From contig JAUVEG010000031.1 of the NCBI GenBank assembly GCA_030594925.1, positions 1 to 9,593 of the forward strand: DNA of 9,593 bases, written 5' to 3'. Both the position numbers and the translations under genes were made by a program. The DNA comes from Gammaproteobacteria bacterium. Its GTDB lineage: Bacteria; Pseudomonadota; Gammaproteobacteria; Chromatiales; Chromatiaceae. Below are positions 1 to 6,296 of the stretch, one piece after another; position 1 is the stretch's first letter; the number at the start of each line of letters is the position of its first letter. Below the pieces are notes generated by a model. That model did not search any database. It was not told the DNA's origin and was given only the letters and a program-made list of their open reading frames with translations.

Positions 1-555
1 CAGGGAGCTGTTTTCATAAGTGACCCCCTCATGGGTAAAGGGGCTCATACGCACATTGGAGAGAGAGACAAAACGATAGTTTGGCATCTCATGACGTCCA
101 ATAACAAGGCGATGCTCATCCGTCTGATACCTGAGGTAGGCTTCACCCAGTGCAATATAGGCGTCCTGTCCTCCATCCTCCTCATACAATCCACCCAGTC
201 CTTTTCTGTCATCCGGATTGTTTCCCAGCGGATTGCCGGTATAAAGCGTCGCTCCAATCGAAGTGTTGAGCCAGGGTGCTGTCTCATATCCCAGGTAGCC
301 GCCTATGGCAGAATATTGCTGTTTTTTCCCACTCTGGATATTTGCATCCGGTGTTGTGCTGTCCTGGGTCAGATGCAGGTTGCTGTCACGATATTGTCCG
401 CTGTAACGCAACAGCCCCTTGACCGTACCCTTGGTCAAGGCATCTTTGAAGCTGTTGACCTGCGGTGACTCTTGAACGGGTTCGTCTCCGGCAGCAACTG
501 CAAAGGTCGACGCCGTAACAAGCAACATCGGGAGAACAGCACTCTCTATTTTCAT
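1..555 (-). CDS. OprD-family outer membrane porin, N-terminal part (runs off the left edge)
   Basis: An open frame runs from an ATG at 555 through the left edge, giving 185 residues with no stop. The first 22 residues (start MKIESAVLPMLLV, end AVAA) form a signal peptide, so the product is exported. The mature part shows features of OprD-type porins: a segment near residues 42-50 (KGLLRYSGQY) that looks like the first beta strand, alternating aromatic and small residues, and the stretch from about residue 146 (IALGEAYLRYQ, then LVIGRHEMP, FVSLSNVRMSP, FEG-like THEGVTYEN) that resembles the conserved region of the family. A GCAGGAATTC sequence just upstream offers an AGGA ribosome site. OprD proteins are monomeric barrels for uptake of small solutes; the substrate cannot be read from this part. 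It follows the ankyrin gene by 71 bp, with a weak possible terminator between. Family fairly sure, substrate unknown. Confidence 0.8.
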   Translation of the reverse strand, partial: MKIESAVLPMLLVTASTFAVAAGDEPVQESPQVNSFKDALTKGTVKGLLRYSGQYRDSNLHLTQDSTTPDANIQSGKKQQYSAIGGYLGYETAPWLNTSIGATLYTGNPLGNNPDDRKGLGGLYEEDGGQDAYIALGEAYLRYQTDEHRLVIGRHEMPNYRFVSLSNVRMSPFTHEGVTYENSSL

Positions 556-575
556 GAATTCCTGCAGCACCTGAT

Positions 576-605
576 AAAAAACAGCCTGGTTCTGGCTATG
601 CCAGG
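576..605 (-). terminator. Possible weak intrinsic terminator between ankyrin gene and porin gene
   Basis: Read on the minus strand, a short stem CCTGG...CCAGG with an 11-base loop is followed after two bases by a run of six T. The stem is only 5 bp, so this would be a weak terminator or attenuator after the ankyrin gene. It may equally be chance. Confidence 0.3.
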
Positions 606-626
606 TTAGAAACAGCTTTTATGAAG

Positions 627-1568
627 CTACTGAAACAGAGCGGTAATCGCCTGATTGCCTGATTCTTCAGCAATCTGTTGAGCAGTTTTCTCCTCGCTAT
701 TTTTCACTGTTCTATCAGCACCGCTTGCCAGCAGGTAGGAGGCAATCTCAGCATTGCCCGCCTTTACAGCCACCATCAGTGGTGTGGAGCCATCGTGATC
801 CTGCAGATTGATGTTTGCCTGCTGCTCAACAAGATATTTAGCAACATCAAGGTTGCCGCTTTCAACAGCATAGTGAAGGGCTGCTGCGCCAAAATTATCC
901 TGGAAATTGATGTTTTTTACTCTGGGCAGCAAGATCCCTATCACTTCATGCTGTTGTTTATCGATGGCCACCATCAATGGTGTCAGCCCCGCATTATTGG
1001 GGACGCATGGGGCAACCTGGTTGCTATAGTGAAACAGGGTTTTCACAACATCGGTGTGTCCCGCGGTAATCGCATGCATCAGGGCCGAATTGCCCTTTCG
1101 GTCAGAAGAGCGAACGTCTGCACCAAACTCCAGCAGTTGGGCAGCGATAATGTCATCCCCCCTTTTTGCAGCAATCATCAGCGAGTCATATCCCGTGCGG
1201 GTGCGGTCATGTACATTGGCGCCCATCTCAATCAACAGAGCGGTGATCTGCGCGTGCCCGTTTTCAGCAGCAAAGGTCAACGCCGTTGCCCCTGTTTTGG
1301 TTCTGGCATTGACTTCTGCGCCATGAGAGAGCAGCACGGAAACAATATTCGTATTGCCAGATTCAGCAGCAAACATCAGTGGTCTTTTTCCAAACTTGCC
1401 CGGCGCATCGATATTGGCGCCTTTGCTGATCAATTCATCAAGCTGGCCTACGGTTCCTCCTGATGCAACATCACGAATCTGTTGGTCCAGCGAGCTCTCC
1501 GCCCACACTGTTGAACTGATCAGGAGAGATAAAATGAGCATTGTGAAGAGTTTTTTATAATCCGGCAT
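627..1568 (-). CDS. Secreted ankyrin-repeat protein
   Basis: The protein has 313 residues. Residues 1-23 (MPDYKKLFTMLILSLLISST then VWA) are a signal peptide with a good AXA-type cleavage site, so the product is probably periplasmic. The rest is about seven to eight ankyrin repeats, most with the G-x-T/S-x-L-x-x-A-x-x-x-G-H/N core, for example around residues 59-91, 93-124, 126-157, 226-258 and 260-291. The units between about 159 and 225 are irregular (HYSNQVAPCVPNN). A degenerate repeat caps each end. Ankyrin repeats bind other proteins and carry no catalytic site, so the role is likely as a scaffold or inhibitor; the partner is not visible. The start at 1568 is preferred because AGAGGA lies about six bases upstream and the signal peptide begins there. 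The frame stays open to an ATG at 1685, but that part is encoded by a palindromic repeat. It lies downstream of a cytochrome c gene and upstream of a porin gene, both envelope proteins. Confidence 0.88.
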   Translation of the reverse strand: MPDYKKLFTMLILSLLISSTVWAESSLDQQIRDVASGGTVGQLDELISKGANIDAPGKFGKRPLMFAAESGNTNIVSVLLSHGAEVNARTKTGATALTFAAENGHAQITALLIEMGANVHDRTRTGYDSLMIAAKRGDDIIAAQLLEFGADVRSSDRKGNSALMHAITAGHTDVVKTLFHYSNQVAPCVPNNAGLTPLMVAIDKQQHEVIGILLPRVKNINFQDNFGAAALHYAVESGNLDVAKYLVEQQANINLQDHDGSTPLMVAVKAGNAEIASYLLASGADRTVKNSEEKTAQQIAEESGNQAITALFQ

Positions 1569-1610
1569 GCTAATCCTCTTTGAGATATTACTATGAGTCA
1601 TTTTCTTGTA

Positions 1611-1750
1611 TCGAGAGTCTCTTGTAAAACCCAAAAATACGTCATTCCGGCGAAGGCCGGAATCCGGTAAATCAACCACGTGCAAATCAAGACCTATGGA
1701 TTCCGGCTAAGAGCATGCCGGAATGACGGAGTTTTACAGGAGGCTCCCGA
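1611..1750. repeat. 140-bp nested palindromic element (MITE-like, 'cattccggcgaaggccggaat' type)
   Basis: The ends (1611-1630 and 1731-1750) are inverted repeats matching at 17 of 20 positions. Inside them a perfect 12-bp inverted pair (cgtcattccggc at 1640-1651, gccggaatgacg at 1717-1728) is built from two smaller hairpins, attccggc/gccggaat at 1644-1663 and again at 1700-1724. The whole could fold into a cruciform with two side stems. Sequences of the form gtcattccggcgaaggccgg are familiar as dispersed repeats in many proteobacterial genomes. It has no coding capacity, so it would be a non-autonomous element. No clear target-site duplication was found. It sits between the cytochrome and ankyrin genes and could also act on their mRNA. 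Confidence 0.8.
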
Positions 1751-1762
1751 TTCGTCTGTTTC

Positions 1763-2536
1763 TTATTGTTGCGTTTTGGGCGCTGTCACAAAGTCAGGTC
1801 TGAAATCGGGATTTTTCTGCCCCAAATGATCCGCAAGCATCCCCTTATCGGGGCGCAGACGGGAGACATAATCGGCAATGACTTCAAGATCGTCCTGACT
1901 GAATTTCTTGAATTGCTTTACCATCTCTTTGTCCGCATTTCTGCGTTTGCCCATTTTCACCCACTCCATTTGCCGCAGCACGTACTGAAAGTGCTGTCCA
2001 TGAATGCGCGGGTAAAACTCTTTTGCGATACCCTCACCGTTTTCACCGTGACACTCTTTGCACTCTGTATCGTAGAGTTTTTTACCCTCTTCAAGCCGCA
2101 AGCCGGAGCCGATACTGTTATTGGGAATCATCGGTAGTTGTTCAATATAGGCCGACAGGTCAGCCAATGCCTGCGGCTCCAGAACAAACAGGGGAGCTGT
2201 AAAGGGTATCATGGTGGGGTTGTCTCTATTTCCCTTCTGAATATCGGCCAGCTGCTTGAGTATCACACTTTGATGTTGTCCTGCGATTTGCGGGTAGCGG
2301 CCATTTGGAGAACCCCATCCCTCCGGCGTGTGACAAATTGCACAGTTAAAGTAGAGCATTCTGCCCTTTTGAAGATCAGGCTCTGCCTGGAGCGCCATTT
2401 CTACAAATTCATCAACTTTTTTTGGTTCGGCATAGGCGGCTGCCGAAGCAAGCAAAGCCAGGCTCATGCCAATCGCCATCAAAAAACGGGGGCTGATGAT
2501 TCGATTATCTGTGATCTGGAATAATGAAGAACTCAT
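1763..2536 (-). CDS. Periplasmic two-haem cytochrome c (cytochrome c4-like)
   Basis: The protein has 257 residues. An N-terminal hydrophobic segment (about residues 18-36, FLMAIGMSLALLASAAAYA) ends in AYA, a signal peptide cleavage site, placing the product in the periplasm. It has two CXXCH haem-binding sites, CAICH at 65-69 and CKECH at 159-163, in two similar halves. Each half has a candidate methionine sixth ligand at the usual distance, Met109 in TMIPF and Met205 in EMVKQF. Both halves carry the YPxIxGQH-type motif (YPQIAGQH, YPRIHGQH) typical of c4-like cytochromes. Such proteins carry electrons between a quinol-oxidising complex and a terminal oxidase or reductase. The 20-odd residue n-region is long, but no better internal start with a ribosome site was found; the site upstream of 2536 (AAAGA) is weak. 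The ankyrin and porin genes follow on the same strand. Two-haem cytochrome c is sure; the exact subfamily and partner are inferred. Confidence 0.9.
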   Translation of the reverse strand: MSSSLFQITDNRIISPRFLMAIGMSLALLASAAAYAEPKKVDEFVEMALQAEPDLQKGRMLYFNCAICHTPEGWGSPNGRYPQIAGQHQSVILKQLADIQKGNRDNPTMIPFTAPLFVLEPQALADLSAYIEQLPMIPNNSIGSGLRLEEGKKLYDTECKECHGENGEGIAKEFYPRIHGQHFQYVLRQMEWVKMGKRRNADKEMVKQFKKFSQDDLEVIADYVSRLRPDKGMLADHLGQKNPDFRPDFVTAPKTQQ

Positions 2537-2667
2537 ATGAAATAGGTCTTTGAATAACTTATTTTTTTTCGGCTGCTGCCTCTACCTGTCACTACCCATG
2601 AATTTGACATGGTTATCCAGAGAATAAACCCTCTTTCTCAGAAAGTCTACTGTTGCCGAGGCTTTGC

Positions 2668-2685
2668 AAATTCAGGAAATTCAGG
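2668..2685. repeat. Tandem 9-bp repeat (aaattcagg twice)
   Basis: Two perfect adjacent copies of aaattcagg abut the left arm of the palindromic element next to recD. They may be a trace of the insertion of that element. The remaining stretch between the cytochrome start and this point (2537-2667) shows no feature I can support. Confidence 0.6.
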
Positions 2686-2753
2686 GGACAGTATACCTAT
2701 TTCCTCATTGAGCGCAGATATTCGAATTGATCAAAATAGGTATACTGTCCCCT
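2683..2753. repeat. Palindromic element with perfect 20-bp arms (ggggacagtatacc type), overlapping the recD stop
   Basis: The arm aggggacagtatacctattt (2683-2702) is repeated exactly in reverse complement at 2734-2753, with a 31-base spacer. The arrangement of two inverted arms around a short spacer is like a REPIN. From memory, ggggacagtatac-type repeats are common in gammaproteobacteria, often near Y1-type REP-associated transposase genes; none is in this window. The right arm ends on the first base of the recD stop codon. The hairpin lies at the 3' end of the recD transcript and could stabilise it or help termination, though no T-tract follows. Confidence 0.82.
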
Positions 2754-4603
2754 TAATTTCGTAATTCCGCCTTAATTCCGTGAAGCCGTCCGCTCAAGCC
2801 GCTGACGCGTGTCACTCTGTGTTCCACAGCCTTGCTTAATAGAGCTTCGCTCCCCCACAGCTCCACCTTGTGCTTTGCACGGGTAATTCCGGTGTAGAGA
2901 AGCTCACGCGAGACCACGCCGACCTCTTCGAACGGCAGCATCACCAGCACCCGCTCAAACTCGGAACCCTGTGACTTGTGCACAGTCATGGCGTAGGCTG
3001 TCTCATGCGGTGGCAGGCGGCTGGGCAATACCCGCTTCATCTCGTTGTCCGGCAGCACGAACCAGGCGGCCAACCTGTTATCCGCATCAGGATCCGGCCA
3101 CAGGATGCCGACATCACCATTGAACAGCCCGACGCTGTAGTCATTGCGCGTCACCATCAGCAGCCGCCCTTTATAGTGCTGCGCATCACCCCGGATGAGA
3201 CCCCTGACGCGCAGCAGCTGCTCGATGGCTTGATTGACCTGCTCGACTCCGGCAGGCCCTTTTCTCACGGCGCAGAGGATGCGAAAGGCGTTGAATCTGC
3301 GCAGCGCTTCAAGATGATCCCCTGCCTTGAAACACTCCGCATAGGCCTGCAGCACCCTGTTTTTCAGTTCGGCGGCGATGTTCTCTGCGCGTGGAGTAAA
3401 GAGCGAAATATCCTCCAGCCCCTGTCCGAACAGCTGCAAGACCGCTTCACTGTCACCCCGGTTGACTGCCGCGGCAAGCCGGCCGATCCCCTCCTCTCCC
3501 GAGAAGCGGTAACTTTTGTGCAGCAGCGCGATGCTCTCTGCAAAAGCGTTGCGTGGCTCCTGGTTGTCGATGCGCTCCCCGCTGACGCGCTGCAATCTCT
3601 GATGAAACTCCGGAGTATAGTGCGCCTCGGAATCCCGCCCGCAGATGTCAGCAAAAATACTGCCCGCCTCCACCGAAGCCAGCTGATCCTTGTCGCCCAG
3701 CAGGATCAGGCGAGCGTCATCCGGCAGCGCATCCAACAGGCGCGCCATCATCGGCAAGTCGATCATCGAAGCCTCATCCACTACCAGCAGGTCGACATGC
3801 AGCGGATGCTCATTGTTGAAGCGGGGCTGCTCCTTGTTGGGAGTGATGCCAAGCAGGCGATGGATGGTCGATGCCTCCTCTGGAATCAGAGTCTTGATTC
3901 CATCACTGCAGGCGATATTCGGCTTGGCGTTGCGAATCGATTCACTCAATCGTGCTGCAGCCTTGCCTGTAGGGGCAGCCATGGCAATGCGCAGATGCCG
4001 CCCCCGTGACTGTTCGAGCAGCAGCGCCAGGATGGCTGCTACGGTATGGGTCTTGCCTGTGCCAGGCCCGCCTGAAATGACGCAGAAGCGACGCAGCACA
4101 GCGACAGCCGCAGCAACTCTCTGCCAGTCAGTCCCGCCATGACTGCCGCTGAAGATACGCTGCAGCCCCTGGCCCAGGAGTTCGTCATCGACTTCCCCCG
4201 ACTGCAGTGGGATCGCTCTTGCCAGCAACGCATCCGCGACCTGCTTTTCAAACCACCAGTAGCGTCCCAGGTAGAGATGATCCCGCCCATCGAGAATCAA
4301 TGGCGCAATCTCGCCAGGCGAACCCACCACCCCACTGTCGCGTAGCGTCTCCCTGAGTTCTTTCAGTGAGGGAATATCGAGTCGATACTCTGTGGAGAGT
4401 TTCAAATCCTTTAACTGCGTTGCAGCCACTGCCGCGAGATCGAGACAGACATCACCATCACCGATAGCGCGGCTGGCCAGTGCTGCAGGCAGCATCAGCT
4501 GCTCGTTGCTACTTGCATCGAGCTTGAACATCTGCCTGGCGAAGTAGAGATCGAGATTGCGCAGCAACCCCAGGGGAACTGCCATTTTCAGCTTATCAAA
4601 CAT
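2753..4603 (-). CDS. recD: RecD, alpha subunit of exodeoxyribonuclease V (RecBCD), fast 5'-3' helicase
   Basis: The 616-residue protein is close to the usual RecD length of about 610. It is a superfamily 1B helicase with all motifs visible: Walker A GGPGTGKT (178-185), motif Ia APTGKAAARL (210-219), Walker B VVDEAS (274-279), motif III GDKDQLASVEAG (303-314), SYRF (364-367), VTRNDY (484-489), FNGDVG (494-499), motif V AMTVHKSQGSEF (538-549) and motif VI LYTGITRAK (569-577). In the RecBCD complex it unwinds along the 5'-ended strand during double-strand break repair and destruction of foreign linear DNA. The ATG at 4603 has GGGAA about eight bases upstream and starts the N-terminal domain (MFDKLKMAVPLGLLRNLDLYFAR). 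Oddly, it does not overlap recB but lies 1745 bp downstream of it, beyond an unknown gene and an RM remnant. Its stop codon is formed with a palindromic repeat, so the last one or two residues may be acquired. Confidence 0.96.
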   Translation of the reverse strand: MFDKLKMAVPLGLLRNLDLYFARQMFKLDASSNEQLMLPAALASRAIGDGDVCLDLAAVAATQLKDLKLSTEYRLDIPSLKELRETLRDSGVVGSPGEIAPLILDGRDHLYLGRYWWFEKQVADALLARAIPLQSGEVDDELLGQGLQRIFSGSHGGTDWQRVAAAVAVLRRFCVISGGPGTGKTHTVAAILALLLEQSRGRHLRIAMAAPTGKAAARLSESIRNAKPNIACSDGIKTLIPEEASTIHRLLGITPNKEQPRFNNEHPLHVDLLVVDEASMIDLPMMARLLDALPDDARLILLGDKDQLASVEAGSIFADICGRDSEAHYTPEFHQRLQRVSGERIDNQEPRNAFAESIALLHKSYRFSGEEGIGRLAAAVNRGDSEAVLQLFGQGLEDISLFTPRAENIAAELKNRVLQAYAECFKAGDHLEALRRFNAFRILCAVRKGPAGVEQVNQAIEQLLRVRGLIRGDAQHYKGRLLMVTRNDYSVGLFNGDVGILWPDPDADNRLAAWFVLPDNEMKRVLPSRLPPHETAYAMTVHKSQGSEFERVLVMLPFEEVGVVSRELLYTGITRAKHKVELWGSEALLSKAVEHRVTRVSGLSGRLHGIKAELRN

Positions 4604-4604
4604 C
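4595..4604. repeat. 10-bp direct repeat atcaaacatc (second copy at 6348-6357)
   Basis: The same ten bases occur here, over the recD start codon, and at 6348-6357, over the recB stop codon and the start of the severed recD-like frame. On the minus strand both read GATGTTTGAT and contain ATG TTT GAT (Met-Phe-Asp). They bracket the inserted 1.75 kb. They could be a junction scar or target duplication, or simply the shared first codons of two recD starts. Confidence 0.7.
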
Positions 4605-4649
4605 TACAGTTCCCGATCTTTGCCGTGGAAAATATGCAGGGAAGAGACT

Positions 4650-4669
4650 CCCGCCTCGCCCGCCCGCCC
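4650..4669 (-). promoter_or_regulatory. G-quadruplex motif in the leader of recD
   Basis: On the minus strand, which is the mRNA sense, four GGG tracts are separated by loops of 1, 1 and 6 bases, which meets the standard G3-tract definition with very short first loops. It lies 46 bases upstream of the recD start and 18 bases downstream of the end of the unknown gene. Folding in RNA could affect translation or read-through into recD; folding in DNA could affect replication. No function is demonstrated. Confidence 0.55.
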
Positions 4670-4687
4670 GGAATGAGGAGGTTTGTT

Positions 4688-5512
4688 TCACTCACTACGA
4701 TACAATATGGTTTCAATTTTAGCTGTTGCTCTTTCAACTTTTCGAAGCTCTTTTATAAGCGCACTAACATCTGATGAATCGGCTGCAGTTTGATTTGCAA
4801 GCTCTATACTCGCCTTCACCAGGCTAAAGACAGGGCTATTGATGACAGGCTGCCCTGCTCCCCCTTTCAACTTCTTTGCAATTTTTCTTAATTGCTCCAG
4901 CTCTTTTGACCAATCCTTTGCACGCACTTCCGGCTTGACTATTTTATTGTCAGTTTTGTGATCTTCTTCCAGGGCATGTATGATTTTTTCATTTTGTTTG
5001 GCTCTCATATAGCTCTCTTTCAGCGACCGTTTCATGCCTCCGCCAAAATGGACGTTATAAGACTGCAGGAAACCATCGTAGATCACACGACCCTTGAACG
5101 GGAGCAGCACCCCCTTTACGTACATTGGCAAATAGTTTCGTGGAAACATCGCATCAAAGTCCTTGTGCAAAGCCAGCACTGCATAGACCTTGCCATTCGC
5201 ACCGATAAAAATTGCATAATTTTTCAAATACCTCTCAATATAGAAGTCATCATCAATAAAATCTTTCCACTGCTTTATGATGTCAAGCTTCTCAATATCA
5301 AATTCATCCGGGTTTTCTGCAACATAAGCATCGATCAATTGCGGCGATTCATAGAGAGCCTCTCTAACCAGGAACCTTCTCTCTTCTGGTAACTCTTTTA
5401 AGTCCTGAATTGAATGAATATCTGGAATAATTTTTCTTTTTCTATTGACGAAAAATTGCAATGCCCATGTCAACTCAAAAAACAGTTCGGCGTCTTCTGT
5501 ATTTAATTTCAT
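4688..5512 (-). CDS. Uncharacterised protein inserted between recB and recD
   Basis: I do not recognise this 274-residue protein. It has no signal peptide and no membrane segment, so it is probably cytosolic. Residues 1-95 are helical and acidic (ELFFELTWALQFFVNRKRK, then LPEERRFLVREALYESPQLIDAYVAENP). Residues 96-165 look like a compact alpha/beta domain with hydrophobic strands (YAIFIGANGKVYAVLAL, then YVKGVLLPFKGRVIYDGFL) ending in a conserved-looking FGGGMKRSL. Residues 166-274 are lysine and glutamate rich and helical, perhaps coiled coil (WSKELEQLRKIAKKLKGG; ALIKELRKVERATAKIETIL). No nuclease, helicase or methylase motif was seen. The start at 5512 has AGGG six bases upstream. The gene is visibly more AT-rich than recB and recD, which suggests transfer. 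The frame is intact, unlike the RM remnant upstream, which suggests it is kept by selection. It lies 84 bp before recD on the same strand. A role in defence is suggested only by its place. Confidence 0.72.
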   Translation of the reverse strand: MKLNTEDAELFFELTWALQFFVNRKRKIIPDIHSIQDLKELPEERRFLVREALYESPQLIDAYVAENPDEFDIEKLDIIKQWKDFIDDDFYIERYLKNYAIFIGANGKVYAVLALHKDFDAMFPRNYLPMYVKGVLLPFKGRVIYDGFLQSYNVHFGGGMKRSLKESYMRAKQNEKIIHALEEDHKTDNKIVKPEVRAKDWSKELEQLRKIAKKLKGGAGQPVINSPVFSLVKASIELANQTAADSSDVSALIKELRKVERATAKIETILYRSE

Positions 5513-5570
5513 ACGCTACCCTATGATTTATTGAATAATATGTTTTGAACACCAACAGCATGCTTGTGGA

Positions 5571-5605
5571 GTCCCCCTCACCTTAACCTTCTCCCCGGAG
5601 AGAAG
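5571..5605. repeat. Short palindromic repeat of the 'tccccctcaccttaacc...ctccccgg' type
   Basis: The sequence gtccccctcaccttaacc leads into a hairpin cttctc-cccgga-gagaag at 5588-5605. From memory, phrases such as ccccctcaccctaaccctctcccc are frequent dispersed repeats in proteobacterial genomes. It begins six bases beyond the point where homology of the RM remnant seems to end, so it may mark the breakpoint. Confidence 0.55.
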
Positions 5606-5612
5606 AAATTCA

Positions 5613-6002
5613 TCAGACCCCGACGGTATCGGCCTGCATCTCCGGGCTCTGCGCCGCTTTTTGGATCAGCGCCATGGCCGCTTCCAATTCGCGTGCATTG
5701 GCTTCGAAACGCTGCTGGTCAAGTGTCCATCCCCGGGTGAGATGTTCACGCAGGATGCGGGTGGCCCATTGACGGAAAATGGACTGTTTGAGTTCGGCGC
5801 GGCTCCAGTGGTGTTGCGCATCGATGATGAAGTCGTAGCGTTTGCCGACAAGTTCCGCCTCGATGGCGCGCTCCCCCTCCAGATCATCCAGATATCTGAG
5901 GAACAGCATCCACGAAGTCTGCTCGGTGTAGTCCAGCTCCGAGGAGCAGCCGGCCTCCTTCCACAGCACGTCGTCGATATTCTTGAAAGTCTGTTCAAAC
6001 AT
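5613..6002 (-). pseudogene. Type I RM remnant: HsdM N-terminus fused to an internal piece of a RhuM-like protein
   Basis: The open frame gives 129 residues. Residues 1-66 (MFEQTFKNIDDVLWKEAG, then ELDYTEQTSWMLFLRYLDDLEGERA, YDFIIDAQHHWSR) match the N-terminal domain of HsdM, the methyltransferase subunit of type I restriction-modification systems, normally about 500 residues or more. The methylase domain with its NPPF motif is absent. From about residue 70 the sequence changes to a stretch (IFRQWATRILREHLTRGWTLDQQRFE, ELEAAMALIQKAAQSPE) typical of the RhuM family, whose genes often sit between hsdM and hsdS. An in-frame deletion joining the two genes explains this. The frame ends in QADTVGV; dropping one base restores DT-RGL, which fits the family's DTGRGLVD motif as I remember it, so there is also a one-base deletion. 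The remnant has no catalytic residues and is probably non-functional. Confidence 0.8.
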
Positions 6003-6110
6003 GAAGCGGGTTCCCGAGCGTTATTATTGGTGGATTTGTTGTCACTATGCAGCATCTTTAACATCTAGCGAGACCAAGTCTCAGACTGACAAGGCATGAG
6101 AAAATATTTT

Positions 6111-6230
6111 CTCTCGCAAAGACGCAAAGCTTCCGCGTCCTGCTCACGCTCCTGACCTACGATCCATGTAGGCCAAGCTCGCCAAGAAAAACCTTTGCGG
6201 CCTTGGCGTTCTTTGCGTTCTTAGCGAGAG
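6111..6230. repeat. Inverted-repeat element of the 'ctcgcaaagacgcaaag' type
   Basis: The left arm ctctcgcaaagacgcaaag (6111-6129) pairs with the right arm at 6211-6230, with one mismatch and one extra base. Within it, cgccaag (6180-6186) and cttggcg (6202-6208) form an inner hairpin. From memory, ctttgcgtctttgcgag-type repeats occur in many bacterial genomes as small non-coding elements. It lies between the RM remnant and the end of recB. The stretch 6003-6296 holds no gene I can support; apart from this element there is a tgact/agtca inverted pair at 6245-6270 of unclear meaning. Confidence 0.7.
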
Positions 6231-6296
6231 ATTCTTTTAAAACTTGACTCATTTGTAAACATGTTAGTCACTCAAGGATTACTAGTACAACGATGC

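Noticed and set aside
45..287. 80-codon frame on the minus strand near the left edge
   Set aside because: It is a different frame of the porin gene; the porin frame itself has a signal peptide and family motifs and runs through the edge.
678..1463. Open frame of 261 codons on the plus strand
   Set aside because: It is antisense to the ankyrin gene, rich in Cys, His and Gln without any domain, and explained by the repeat codons of the real gene.
2537..2680. Promoter for the cytochrome gene
   Set aside because: No convincing pair of -35 and -10 elements could be placed on the minus strand; a promoter is likely here but cannot be located by eye.
2978..4009. Open frame of 343 codons on the plus strand
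   Set aside because: It lies wholly antisense to recD, whose helicase motifs are all intact; the product shows no recognisable domain.
6077..6087. 11-base palindrome agtctcagact as a possible operator
   Set aside because: It is short, lies in debris between a remnant and repeats, and has no promoter elements nearby.
5571..6230. CRISPR-like or tandem repeat array
   Set aside because: The repeats are single inverted pairs of different families without regular spacing, so they do not form an array.
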